From Betaproteobacteria bacterium (lineage in GTDB: Bacteria > Pseudomonadota > Gammaproteobacteria > Burkholderiales > Burkholderiaceae_E), in NCBI GenBank assembly GCA_018970865.1, contig JAGWVN010000035.1:1-33064 (forward strand): a stretch of 33,064 bases of DNA, in the 5' to 3' direction. Position 1 is the first letter of the stretch. Each line of letters begins with the position of its first letter. Below, in pieces: positions 15,235 through 21,824 of this stretch. The position numbers and the translations under genes were made by a program. A model generated the notes under the pieces. It ran no database searches and was not told the DNA's origin. It was given only the letters and a program-made list of their open reading frames with translations.

Positions 15235-16350
15235 CTAGACCTCCAGCATCCGTCGGTAGCGACCCGACAGTCGCTCGGTCTGACGGCCCTGAAGCCAGAC
15301 CGCGGCACCGTTGTCGTCGCTGCGCTGGTAGGCCCACCGGGCGATGCGCAGCGCCGCATCGCCGGTCGTCGACGCCGGGTCTGTCGCGCCGGGTGGCGGT
15401 TCGCGAAAGGCCGCCGCATTGCGCGCCACCCAGCGCTCGAGATGCCTCTCCGCGGCGAGCATGTCCCTCTTGGCCAGGTTGCATTGGCCATGAGCCGCCA
15501 CGAGGTTCGGCAGCGCGTCGAACCGGTGCAGCGACCAGGGGATGAAGTGGTCGACATGCGTATCGCCTGCGCGCAGGCGGGCGCCGCAATACAGGCACAG
15601 GCCACGCTGCTGATCGGTCAGCATGGGAAGCTGGTGCGTGATCGGCTGACGCTCGTTGCCGAACAGGAAACGCTCCAGGTCGTGGGCCTGCCCGACCATG
15701 TTGCGATTGGCACGGATGTCGCGGATGAGGCTCATCCAGCGCGCCCTGGCCAGACCCGTCACCAGCGGATGGAATCGTCGCAACTGGTAGGCCACGCCCG
15801 GCAGAAGCGTGATCGCCTCGGCGTGCTCATCGTGCGGATACAGGAAGATGCGCGCCTCGCCGGCAACCACCTGCAGGCGGTGCAGCGGCTGTTCACGGAT
15901 GATGCGCGCGATGCGGGTCAGCACCGACTGCCATCGCGAGGGGCTGGCTCGCAGTTGCGCCACCGTGCCCAGGCCGATCGAACGCTCTCCAGCGAGCAGG
16001 TTGAGCACCGCCGCCTGCGCGCCCGTGCTCTGGCGCAGGACACCGGCATCACCCGCGCCCGCAAAGGGCGCCGCCTGCTGCCAGTAGTACGCCACGAATT
16101 TCCCGGCGATGTCGGCAAGCGTCAGCCGACAGGGCGCGCCATCGTCAGCACCCATTTCCACGGCCAGATCCGCCAGCGCCGTCAGCAGCGCGAACTTGTA
16201 GGTGGCGACGAACTGCCCATCCTCGAGCACGGCCTGGATGTTGCCCAGGAAGTCGAGCTGCGCCTGGGCCGTCGGTAGCGGCCAGGCGGAAGGCGAACTG
16301 GCGGAGAGGGCGCTCACGCTGTGTCGGTCGAATGTCTCACCCATCGGCAT
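15235..16350 (-). CDS. HNH endonuclease
   Basis: A 371-residue protein with a C-terminal HNH nuclease domain. Cys252 and Cys255 (CLYC) start the zinc knuckle, HVDH at 265-268 gives the catalytic His and metal ligand, and NLVAAHGQCNLAKRD (282-296) supplies the Asn, the second Cys and the final catalytic-loop residues. The N-terminal ~240 residues (LDFLGNIQAVLEDGQFVATYKFALL, then FVAYYWQQ) are helical and occur with HNH domains in other proteins I recall, probably as a recognition or regulatory part. I chose the ATG at 16350, five bases after GGAAGG; an adjacent ATG at 16353 and one at 16344 are alternatives. It is the first gene of a two-gene unit with the nuclease-like protein. Restriction or phage defence is an inference from domain and surroundings. 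Confidence 0.85.
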   Translation of the reverse strand: MPMGETFDRHSVSALSASSPSAWPLPTAQAQLDFLGNIQAVLEDGQFVATYKFALLTALADLAVEMGADDGAPCRLTLADIAGKFVAYYWQQAAPFAGAGDAGVLRQSTGAQAAVLNLLAGERSIGLGTVAQLRASPSRWQSVLTRIARIIREQPLHRLQVVAGEARIFLYPHDEHAEAITLLPGVAYQLRRFHPLVTGLARARWMSLIRDIRANRNMVGQAHDLERFLFGNERQPITHQLPMLTDQQRGLCLYCGARLRAGDTHVDHFIPWSLHRFDALPNLVAAHGQCNLAKRDMLAAERHLERWVARNAAAFREPPPGATDPASTTGDAALRIARWAYQRSDDNGAAVWLQGRQTERLSGRYRRMLEV

Positions 16351-16389
16351 CATCGCCTTCCGAGGCGGTGGACGCCACCTCCGGACTGG

Positions 16390-16417
16390 CCGACATTGCT
16401 CCAAGGAGTCCTAGAAT
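16390..16417 (+). promoter_or_regulatory. Candidate promoter for orphan antitoxin
   Basis: CCGACA (16390-16395) and TAGAAT (16412-16417) are separated by 16 bp and followed by a ~20-base leader to the antitoxin ATG. No palindrome like the one at the intact toxin-antitoxin locus is visible. Confidence 0.4.
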
Positions 16418-16444
16418 GACCCGTCATCAAAGCCGTCAGCAGCC

Positions 16445-16729
16445 ATGAAAACCTGGCCCGTCCAAGACGCCAAGGCCCGCTTCAGCGAGCTCCTCGAAAC
16501 CTGCCTCGCCGAGGGCCCGCAGCTCGTGACCCGACGCGGCCGCAAAGCCGCGGTCCTGGTATCGATCGCCGAGTGGCAACGCCTGCAGGACCGGGCTCGC
16601 CCGTCTCTTAAGGCGCTGCTGCTCTCCGATGAGGGGCGCGGCGAATTCAATGTTCCCCCGCGGGGCCGCGCAAGGCGCCGTTCCCCTTCGCCTCGGCGAG
16701 CGCCGTCTTCCGCTCGCGGATCCCGGTAG
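16445..16729 (+). CDS. Orphan Phd/YefM antitoxin
   Basis: A 94-residue protein with a complete Phd/YefM N-terminal fold: KTWPVQDAKARFSELLETC, then GPQLVTRRGRKAAVLVSIAEW. The toxin-binding segment RPSLKALLLSDEGRGEFNVP is also typical. The last ~25 residues are Arg/Ser/Pro-rich and unlike a family end, as if the natural stop had been lost by a frameshift near 16670. No PIN or other toxin gene follows; a hairpin and the convergent VWA gene come next. It is probably what remains after the toxin was deleted. It could still neutralise a related toxin elsewhere, such as one carried on a plasmid. It is not a close copy of the antitoxin at 5768-6025. Confidence 0.82.
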   Translation: MKTWPVQDAKARFSELLETCLAEGPQLVTRRGRKAAVLVSIAEWQRLQDRARPSLKALLLSDEGRGEFNVPPRGRARRRSPSPRRAPSSARGSR

Positions 16730-16732
16730 AGA

Positions 16733-16750
16733 GGGTGATCCCGATCACCC
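16733..16750. terminator. Perfect hairpin between convergent genes
   Basis: GGGTGAT (16733-16739) and ATCACCC (16744-16750) pair perfectly around CCCG. The hairpin lies four bases past the antitoxin stop and abuts the end of the VWA gene on the other strand, so it suits a bidirectional terminator. It has no T-run. Confidence 0.45.
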
Positions 16751-16751
16751 C

Positions 16752-18116
16752 TCAGGTCGCCGTACGCCGGCCCTGAGCAAGCTTCTTGCGCAGGAACGAG
16801 GGCAGCGCCGCCTCCTCGACTTCATCGTACTCGGCACGCTCACTGCTGGTGGTGATGCGGGTGCTCATGCGGTGCGAGGCAAACATCGCCTCCTTGCCAA
16901 AGCGCAGGCGGTCACGCCGTTGCAGCAGGCCCTGGAGATGGGCGACGACCCCTTTCACCCAGGGCTGATCGGCGGCCAGCGTCTCGGCCTCGCGCAGGAT
17001 CTGTTCGGCGCGCTCCCAGTCCCCCTCCTCAACCGCAAGACGAGCGGCCCGCTGCAGTTCGGCGGCCCGCAGCTCGGTGACCCGCCGGGACACCAGCTCA
17101 TCCGGCGGCAGCGCCCGCCACTGCGACTCGTCAACCAGCGGCAACGGCGCGAGACTGGCCTGCTGCGTGACTCGCCGGCCCAGCGGGTCGCGGCCGTTCA
17201 CGGTGACATGCAGGGCCATGCCCTGCCGGCTACGCGCCTGCGCGCGAATGACGCTGTCCATCGGCGCGCGAAACACCGCCCAGGCCTCGCTGCCCGCCAC
17301 CAGGTCGGGCAGCGCCCAGGCGCCGAGTTCGGCGGTCTCCTCACCGCTGCGGCTGTAGTCGTTGCACAGGACCCAGCGCCGGGTGGCGCTGCCCGCGATC
17401 AGGCGCAGGTCCCGGCAGGCGATCTGCGCGAGCAGGCCGATCTCGGCGTCGAAGGGCTCGGCAAGATCCTCCGCCCGATCCCCGTACAAGGCGTTGCCAT
17501 GCCCGGCCTTGGCGATGCCGGTCATCAGGCTCTCGTTGAAGCCCTCGCCGAGGCCAACGGTGGTGGTGGTCACGCCCGCGCCCGCCAGCCGGCGCACCCG
17601 CTCGCAGATTTCTGCCTCGTCGGTGAGGCCGCGATTGGCCTGTCCGTCGGACAGCAGGATCACGCGGCACATGCGATCACCGCCGGTTCGCGGGGCGAGC
17701 TGCGATGCGCCGAGCATCCAGCCATCGTAGAGCGCCGTGCTGCCGCCAACCACCACGCCCGCGAGCAGGCTGTCGATCGAGTCGCGGGCCTGGGCCGCCG
17801 CGGTCAGGGGCAGAAGCACCTCGGCCTGGTCGTCATAGATGATCACGCTCACCTCGTCCTGATCGCGCAGTCGCTGGACGAGATTGCGCGCGCAGCCCAG
17901 AGCCGCCTCGAGGCGGCCACCGTCCATCGAGCCGGACCGGTCGATCACCAGCGCAAGCGACAGCGGCGTGACGGGGGCATCGACAGCCGGCGCCTCGGGC
18001 GCGCTGACACGCACCAGCACCGACATCTCGCCGGTACCGTCCAGCAGCAGCGCTGGCCGCAGCGGCGTGAGGGACACATCGAGCGCGAGGATCTGATCGG
18101 AACGGGATGCGGTCAT
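16752..18116 (-). CDS. VWA-domain (MIDAS) protein
   Basis: A 454-residue cytoplasmic protein with a von Willebrand factor A domain at about 50-240. The metal-ion-dependent adhesion site is complete: Asp59, Ser61 and Ser63 in DRSGSM, Thr127 in GGSTALYDG and Asp157 in LLSDGQAN. After it comes a beta-rich section (residues ~245-330) and a helical section (LQRAARLAVEEGDWERAEQIL) resembling a tetratricopeptide-like repeat. There is no signal peptide or anchor. Proteins of this build usually assemble protein complexes by Mg2+-dependent binding. Its ATG overlaps the MerR-type gene's stop (ATGA), with AGGAGG just upstream, so the two are coupled. No kinase, phosphatase or AAA partner lies next to it. 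The domain call is firm; the role is unknown. Confidence 0.88.
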   Translation of the reverse strand: MTASRSDQILALDVSLTPLRPALLLDGTGEMSVLVRVSAPEAPAVDAPVTPLSLALVIDRSGSMDGGRLEAALGCARNLVQRLRDQDEVSVIIYDDQAEVLLPLTAAAQARDSIDSLLAGVVVGGSTALYDGWMLGASQLAPRTGGDRMCRVILLSDGQANRGLTDEAEICERVRRLAGAGVTTTTVGLGEGFNESLMTGIAKAGHGNALYGDRAEDLAEPFDAEIGLLAQIACRDLRLIAGSATRRWVLCNDYSRSGEETAELGAWALPDLVAGSEAWAVFRAPMDSVIRAQARSRQGMALHVTVNGRDPLGRRVTQQASLAPLPLVDESQWRALPPDELVSRRVTELRAAELQRAARLAVEEGDWERAEQILREAETLAADQPWVKGVVAHLQGLLQRRDRLRFGKEAMFASHRMSTRITTSSERAEYDEVEEAALPSFLRKKLAQGRRTAT

Positions 18117-18778
18117 GCTTTCCTCCTGATGGGGTGTTGCGTGCTGGTGTCGATGCGGCTCTCGAGCTGCCGCAGCCTGTCGTTGAGTTCGGTGAGTGCG
18201 GCCTGGGCGTGCTGCTGCTGGTCGGCGAGCTGGCGGATTCCGCGGTCGATCTGACGGACCCGATCGACCAGATCGTGTCTGAGCCGGCGCAGCTCATCGA
18301 CCACATCCATCAGCGCAACCGCCTTGGGCGGCTGCGTGTTGGGGTTGGACCCGAGCGGGTCTGCGCCGCCCGCAAAGGAAGCCTTCGGCGCAGCGCGCTG
18401 GCCGAGCGGCCGGGTGCCGGCGCTGCCGAAATCCATCAACAGCATCTCGGCCGGCGTGGGCAGGGGCCGGGCCAGGCCTTTTTCCAGGGCGCGGCTGGCG
18501 GTGCCCTGGTTGTGGCGGGCGATCACCGCGAGCGTCATGCCGGCCTCGACCATGCGCCGCGCCGTGACGAGCTGCAGCAGGTGGCGGTAGTGGTAGCTGG
18601 CATCCCGGCCGAGGCGATCGGGGCGGTCGAGCACGCCTTCGGTGACGTAGTAGCGCACCAGCCGCTCGTTGACCCTGACCGAATCGACCGACAGGCCCAG
18701 CTCCTTGCCGAGCGTGATGGCGCGGTCAGCGAGTTCGGCAGCGCCGCCGATGAAGCTTTGATGCGGTTCGGGTTTCAT
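18113..18778 (-). CDS. MerR-type regulator with C-terminal coiled coil
   Basis: A 221-residue regulator. Residues ~33-95 form a MerR-type winged helix: SVRVNERLVRYYVTEGVL, then the Tyr-rich wing SYHYRHLLQLVTARRMVEAG and the next helix MTLAVIARH. A linker of ~60 residues rich in Gly and Pro follows. Residues ~158-210 (DELRRLRHDLVDRV ... TELNDRLRQLESRID) form a coiled coil for dimerisation. There are no Cys residues for metal sensing, so the effector is not a thiol-bound metal. GAGG precedes the ATG. Its own promoter carries two matching dyads, one between the -35 and -10 boxes, the usual place for a MerR operator. It very probably controls itself and the coupled VWA gene. Confidence 0.82.
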   Translation of the reverse strand: MKPEPHQSFIGGAAELADRAITLGKELGLSVDSVRVNERLVRYYVTEGVLDRPDRLGRDASYHYRHLLQLVTARRMVEAGMTLAVIARHNQGTASRALEKGLARPLPTPAEMLLMDFGSAGTRPLGQRAAPKASFAGGADPLGSNPNTQPPKAVALMDVVDELRRLRHDLVDRVRQIDRGIRQLADQQQHAQAALTELNDRLRQLESRIDTSTQHPIRRKA

Positions 18779-18801
18779 GCGGGCCTCGCGATTGTCGACA
18801 G

Positions 18802-18847
18802 TGTCACGATGACAGCGAAATTAACACTGTCATTGTGACACTGTCAA
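18802..18847 (-). promoter_or_regulatory. MerR-VWA promoter with two TGTCA-N3-TGACA dyads
   Basis: On the minus strand a consensus TTGACA -35 box (18847-18842) is followed after 16 bp by GTTAAT (18825-18820). The dyad TGTCA-N3-TGACA at 18828-18840 fills the spacer, and a second at 18802-18814 overlaps the predicted start of transcription. Dyad centres are 26 bp apart. A further TGTCA half-site overlaps the -35 box. The arrangement suggests autoregulation by the MerR-type protein. Confidence 0.7.
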
Positions 18848-19008
18848 TCACCGGGCACGACCCGCGCCATTCGTCACGGCCCGGGCGCGCAGCCACGCCG
18901 CGGCAGCACAGCGTCAGGACGCATCATGGCGATCGCGAGGCTCACTGGATGAGCCAAGGGCTGCGGCGCGGCACCACCGCCTCAGGAGTTGCGTCAGACG
19001 GTGACCAC

Positions 19009-19662
19009 TCACCCTCCGGCAATGAAACTGCGCACCCCCGACGCGATGAACTGCACGCCCACGCACAGCAGCAGAAAGCCCATCAGGCGGGTGAGCACCT
19101 CGATGCCGGCCGGCCCCAGGCGGGCCGACACCACCTGGGCGCTGCGCAGCACCAGCCAGATGATCAGCGCGGTAGCCAGCATCGCGGCCAGGGTGGCGCC
19201 GTAGGCCAGCGCCTCGGCGAGCACGGTCTTCTGCTCGCGGATCTCGGTGGAGATGCCGATCACCACGGCGATGGTGCCCGGCCCGGTGGTGGTGGGCAGC
19301 GCCAGCGGAAAGAAGGCCGGATTGGCATGCGCGGTGCCGGCATTGGCCGACCCCGGGCCATGACCGAAGAGCATGCCGTGACCGAGCAGCACCACGCAGA
19401 TGCCGCCGGCCACCCGCAGCGCCGGCAGCGACACGCCGAACAGGTTGAGCACCAGCCCGCCCGCGAACAGGCTGCACACCAGGATGGCGAGCGAGTAGCC
19501 GCTGGTGCGGGCCGCGAGACTGCGCTGCGCCTCGGGCGTCATGCCCGCCGACAGCGCCGTGAACACCGGCAGCGCCGACGGCGGATTGATGATGGTGATC
19601 ATGCTGAAGAAGCCACCCAGGAAGAAGGTGGCCAGCAGCCGCAGGACCTCGGCTTCGCTCAC
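19009..19662 (-). CDS. MarC-family inner-membrane protein
   Basis: A 217-residue integral membrane protein of the MarC family (UPF0056), with about six hydrophobic helices. The family hallmark is visible early, FFSMITIINPPSALPVF, and again in the second half as FPLALPTTTGPGTIAVVIG, the repeated Pro-containing re-entrant-like motif. Length is normal. The start is GTG at 19662, overlapping the monooxygenase stop by four bases (GTGA), so it is translationally coupled to that gene. The family's function is not settled; small-molecule export has been proposed, and the historic link with multiple antibiotic resistance is not accepted. Pairing with a hydroxylase could mean transport of its substrate or product, which is inference. 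Confidence 0.88.
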   Translation of the reverse strand: MSEAEVLRLLATFFLGGFFSMITIINPPSALPVFTALSAGMTPEAQRSLAARTSGYSLAILVCSLFAGGLVLNLFGVSLPALRVAGGICVVLLGHGMLFGHGPGSANAGTAHANPAFFPLALPTTTGPGTIAVVIGISTEIREQKTVLAEALAYGATLAAMLATALIIWLVLRSAQVVSARLGPAGIEVLTRLMGFLLLCVGVQFIASGVRSFIAGG

Positions 19663-20924
19663 GCGCCCTGCGGCAGCACGACCTGGGCGCGCGCGTTGAC
19701 CGTCTCCATGTCGAGGCCGACGATCTTCTTGTAGCCGGCGGCGATCTCGACCAGCTCCTCGTGCGTGGCCACATCCTCCACCCGCACGAAGCCGTCGGGG
19801 GCGCGCTGCTCGAACACATCCATCACATAGTCGGGGCCCTGCGCGCGGTTGGCCATCACGATGCGCGCGGTCCTGGGCAGGCGCTCGGCCTCGTAGCGCT
19901 GCAGCGCCGCGGGCAGCCCGGCCACATCGGTGCCGGCGATCTGCTCGCTCAGCACGCGCGCGTCCAGGATGGACTGCGTGGCGCCGTTCGAGCCGATGGG
20001 GTACATCGGGTGCGCGGCGTCGCCCAGCAGCGTGACCCGGTCGTGCGTCCAGCGCGGCAGCGGGTCGCGATCGACCATCGGGAACTCGAAGATCACCTGC
20101 GCGCCGCGAAACAGCGCCGGCACATCGAGCCAGTCCCAGACCCAGCGCTCGAACTGCGAGGCGAAGACCTCGAGCGCCACCTCGCGGTTCCAGTCCTGCT
20201 TGGGCGGGGCCTGGTCGCCCGGCACCCGCAGCTCGGCGATCCAGTTGATGAGCGACTCGCCACGGTCGGCGTGGCGGCGCGAGATCGGGTAGGTGACCAG
20301 CTTCTGGTCGCGGTGGCCGGCCATCACCATGCTGGCGCCGGTGAGGAAGGGCTTGCCGACGGTGGTGGCGCGCCACAGCACGCAGCCGGAGAACTGCGGC
20401 GGGCCTTCCTGCGGGTAGAACTGGCGACGCACCACCGAGTGGATGCCGTCGGCCGAGATGATGGCGTCGGCCTGCTCGGTGAACTCGCGGCCGGTGGCGC
20501 GCTCGCGCAGCCGCACGGTGCCCGCCGAGGGGTCGACCGACACCGCTTCGCAACCGGCGCGCACCGCCTGCGCGCCCAGGCGCTCGACGGTGGCCTGCAG
20601 CAGCAGCATCTGCAGCTCGCCGCGGTGGATGGAGAACTGCGGCACACGGTAGCCGGCGGCCATGCCGCGCGGCTCGGACCATACCTTCTGGCCGTGCCGG
20701 TTGAAGTAGCAGACCTCGCGGGTGCGGATGCCGGTGGCATCCAGCCTGGGCAGCAGCCCGAGCGCGGCCAGCTCCACCACCGCGCTGGGCTGCACATTGA
20801 TGCCCACGCCCAGCGGCTTGACCTCGCTGGCCGATTCGTAAACCCGCGCGACGATGCCGCGCGCCTGTAGCATCAGCGCGAGCGCAAGCCCGCCGATGCC
20901 GCCGCCGATGATCACGATGTTCAT
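19659..20924 (-). CDS. FAD-dependent aromatic-type monooxygenase
   Basis: A 421-residue single-component flavoprotein hydroxylase of the salicylate/p-hydroxybenzoate hydroxylase group. The dinucleotide-binding GGGIGG is at 7-12, with the acidic end of the second strand in YES. The mid-protein DAIISADGIHSVVR is the DG fingerprint, and VTLLGDAAHPMYPIGSNGATQS is the GD motif that binds the ribityl chain. It would use NAD(P)H and O2 to hydroxylate a small ring compound. The gene is coupled to marC at its 3' end. Its ATG at 20924 shares the tetramer CATG with the ATG of the divergent SUMF1-like gene, leaving no space for separate upstream regions. No clear ribosome site precedes it. The substrate is unknown. 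Confidence 0.9.
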   Translation of the reverse strand: MNIVIIGGGIGGLALALMLQARGIVARVYESASEVKPLGVGINVQPSAVVELAALGLLPRLDATGIRTREVCYFNRHGQKVWSEPRGMAAGYRVPQFSIHRGELQMLLLQATVERLGAQAVRAGCEAVSVDPSAGTVRLRERATGREFTEQADAIISADGIHSVVRRQFYPQEGPPQFSGCVLWRATTVGKPFLTGASMVMAGHRDQKLVTYPISRRHADRGESLINWIAELRVPGDQAPPKQDWNREVALEVFASQFERWVWDWLDVPALFRGAQVIFEFPMVDRDPLPRWTHDRVTLLGDAAHPMYPIGSNGATQSILDARVLSEQIAGTDVAGLPAALQRYEAERLPRTARIVMANRAQGPDYVMDVFEQRAPDGFVRVEDVATHEELVEIAAGYKKIVGLDMETVNARAQVVLPQGA

Positions 20925-21720
20925 GCCCGCAACGATAGCAAAGCTCGCCCGGGCCCCCCGGCGCATCACCCTGCTGCTCGCGGCCGTGCTGATGGCGGGC
21001 GCCGGGGCGGCCAGCGCGGCCAACCCTGCCGGCATCGACTGGCAGCCCATCGACGGCTGGCAGATCGCCCGCACCGAGACCACCATCGGCCAGTTCCGCC
21101 GTTTCGTGCGGGCCACCAGCCTGGTCACCCGCGCCGAGCGCGCCGGCGGCGGCGAGGTCTTCGAGGCCGGCTGGACGCGCAAGACCGGCTGGCACTGGGC
21201 CGCGCCCTTCGGCAGCCCGGCCGCCGACGACGAGCCGGCGGTGCATGTCGACTTCCACGAGGCGCAGGCCTTCTGCCGCTGGGCGGGCGGGCGCCTGCCC
21301 ACCGACCGGGAATGGGTGCGCGCCGCCTACACCGAGACCCGCGCCTCGCCGCCCGCGCCCTTCGAGCGCGGCCGCACCTACCCCTACCCCACCGGCGAGT
21401 CGCCCGCCGCCGCGCAGTGCCTCGGCGACTGCCCCGGCGCGCAGGCCCGCGCGGTGCGCCATGGCGCCGCGCTGCTGCGCGGTCACGGTCATGCCCGGGC
21501 CGGCGCCACGGCCGCGGGCGTGAACGGCCTGCACGACATGGGCGCCAACGCCTGGGAATGGGTGGATGAACCGCCCGGCGCCCAGGGCGATGCCGAGCGA
21601 CGCACCCGGGGCGGCTCCTGGTGGTATGGCGCCGCGCAGATGCGCGCCGAGCACATCCAGGGCAAGCCGGCCGGCACCACCGTGGTCTACATCGGCTTTC
21701 GCTGCGTCCGCGGCGGCTGA
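20923..21720 (+). CDS. Exported SUMF1/FGE-sulfatase-fold protein
   Basis: A 265-residue protein with an N-terminal Sec signal (RRITLLLAAVLMAGAGAASA, cleavage near residue 32) and a SUMF1 fold. Typical signatures are IARTETTIGQFRRFV, then VDFHEAQAFCRWAGGRLPTDREW, DMGANAWEWVDE, RGGSWW and the terminal YIGFRCV. The two Cys residues that formylglycine-generating enzymes carry after the GGSW motif are absent (YGAAQMRAEH instead), so sulfatase activation in that manner is unlikely. Related bacterial proteins serve as binding modules or iron-dependent enzymes. The start at 20923 is needed to give a full signal peptide. It overlaps the start of the divergent monooxygenase. No sulfatase gene lies nearby. 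Confidence 0.82.
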   Translation: MPATIAKLARAPRRITLLLAAVLMAGAGAASAANPAGIDWQPIDGWQIARTETTIGQFRRFVRATSLVTRAERAGGGEVFEAGWTRKTGWHWAAPFGSPAADDEPAVHVDFHEAQAFCRWAGGRLPTDREWVRAAYTETRASPPAPFERGRTYPYPTGESPAAAQCLGDCPGAQARAVRHGAALLRGHGHARAGATAAGVNGLHDMGANAWEWVDEPPGAQGDAERRTRGGSWWYGAAQMRAEHIQGKPAGTTVVYIGFRCVRGG

Positions 21721-21791
21721 TCCACCGTCGGGCGGGCTGACGGCGCCGGTCAGGCCGACAGGGCTGCAGATCCGGCTGCCGCGGCCGACAC

Positions 21792-21822
21792 CGAACGAAC
21801 CCCCATCGCAGGAGTTCGTTCG
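21792..21822 (+). promoter_or_regulatory. Hairpin at the ribosome site of the GGDEF gene
   Basis: CGAACGAAC (21792-21800) and GTTCGTTCG (21814-21822) form a perfect 9-bp inverted repeat with a 13-base loop, ending two bases before the ATG. AGGAG (21810-21814) lies at the end of the loop and its last base is in the stem. In RNA this could control ribosome access. Alternatively it is a protein-binding operator. Confidence 0.55.
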
Positions 21823-21824
21823 CC

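Noticed and set aside
14229-15605. 458-codon version of the nuclease-like gene
   Set aside because: The extra N-terminus overlaps the HNH gene in another frame and is not protein-like. GTG at 15233 has an excellent GGAGGT site.
18835-19734. 299-codon plus-strand frame over marC
   Set aside because: His/Gln/Arg-rich antisense of a membrane protein gene; no motif and no ribosome site.
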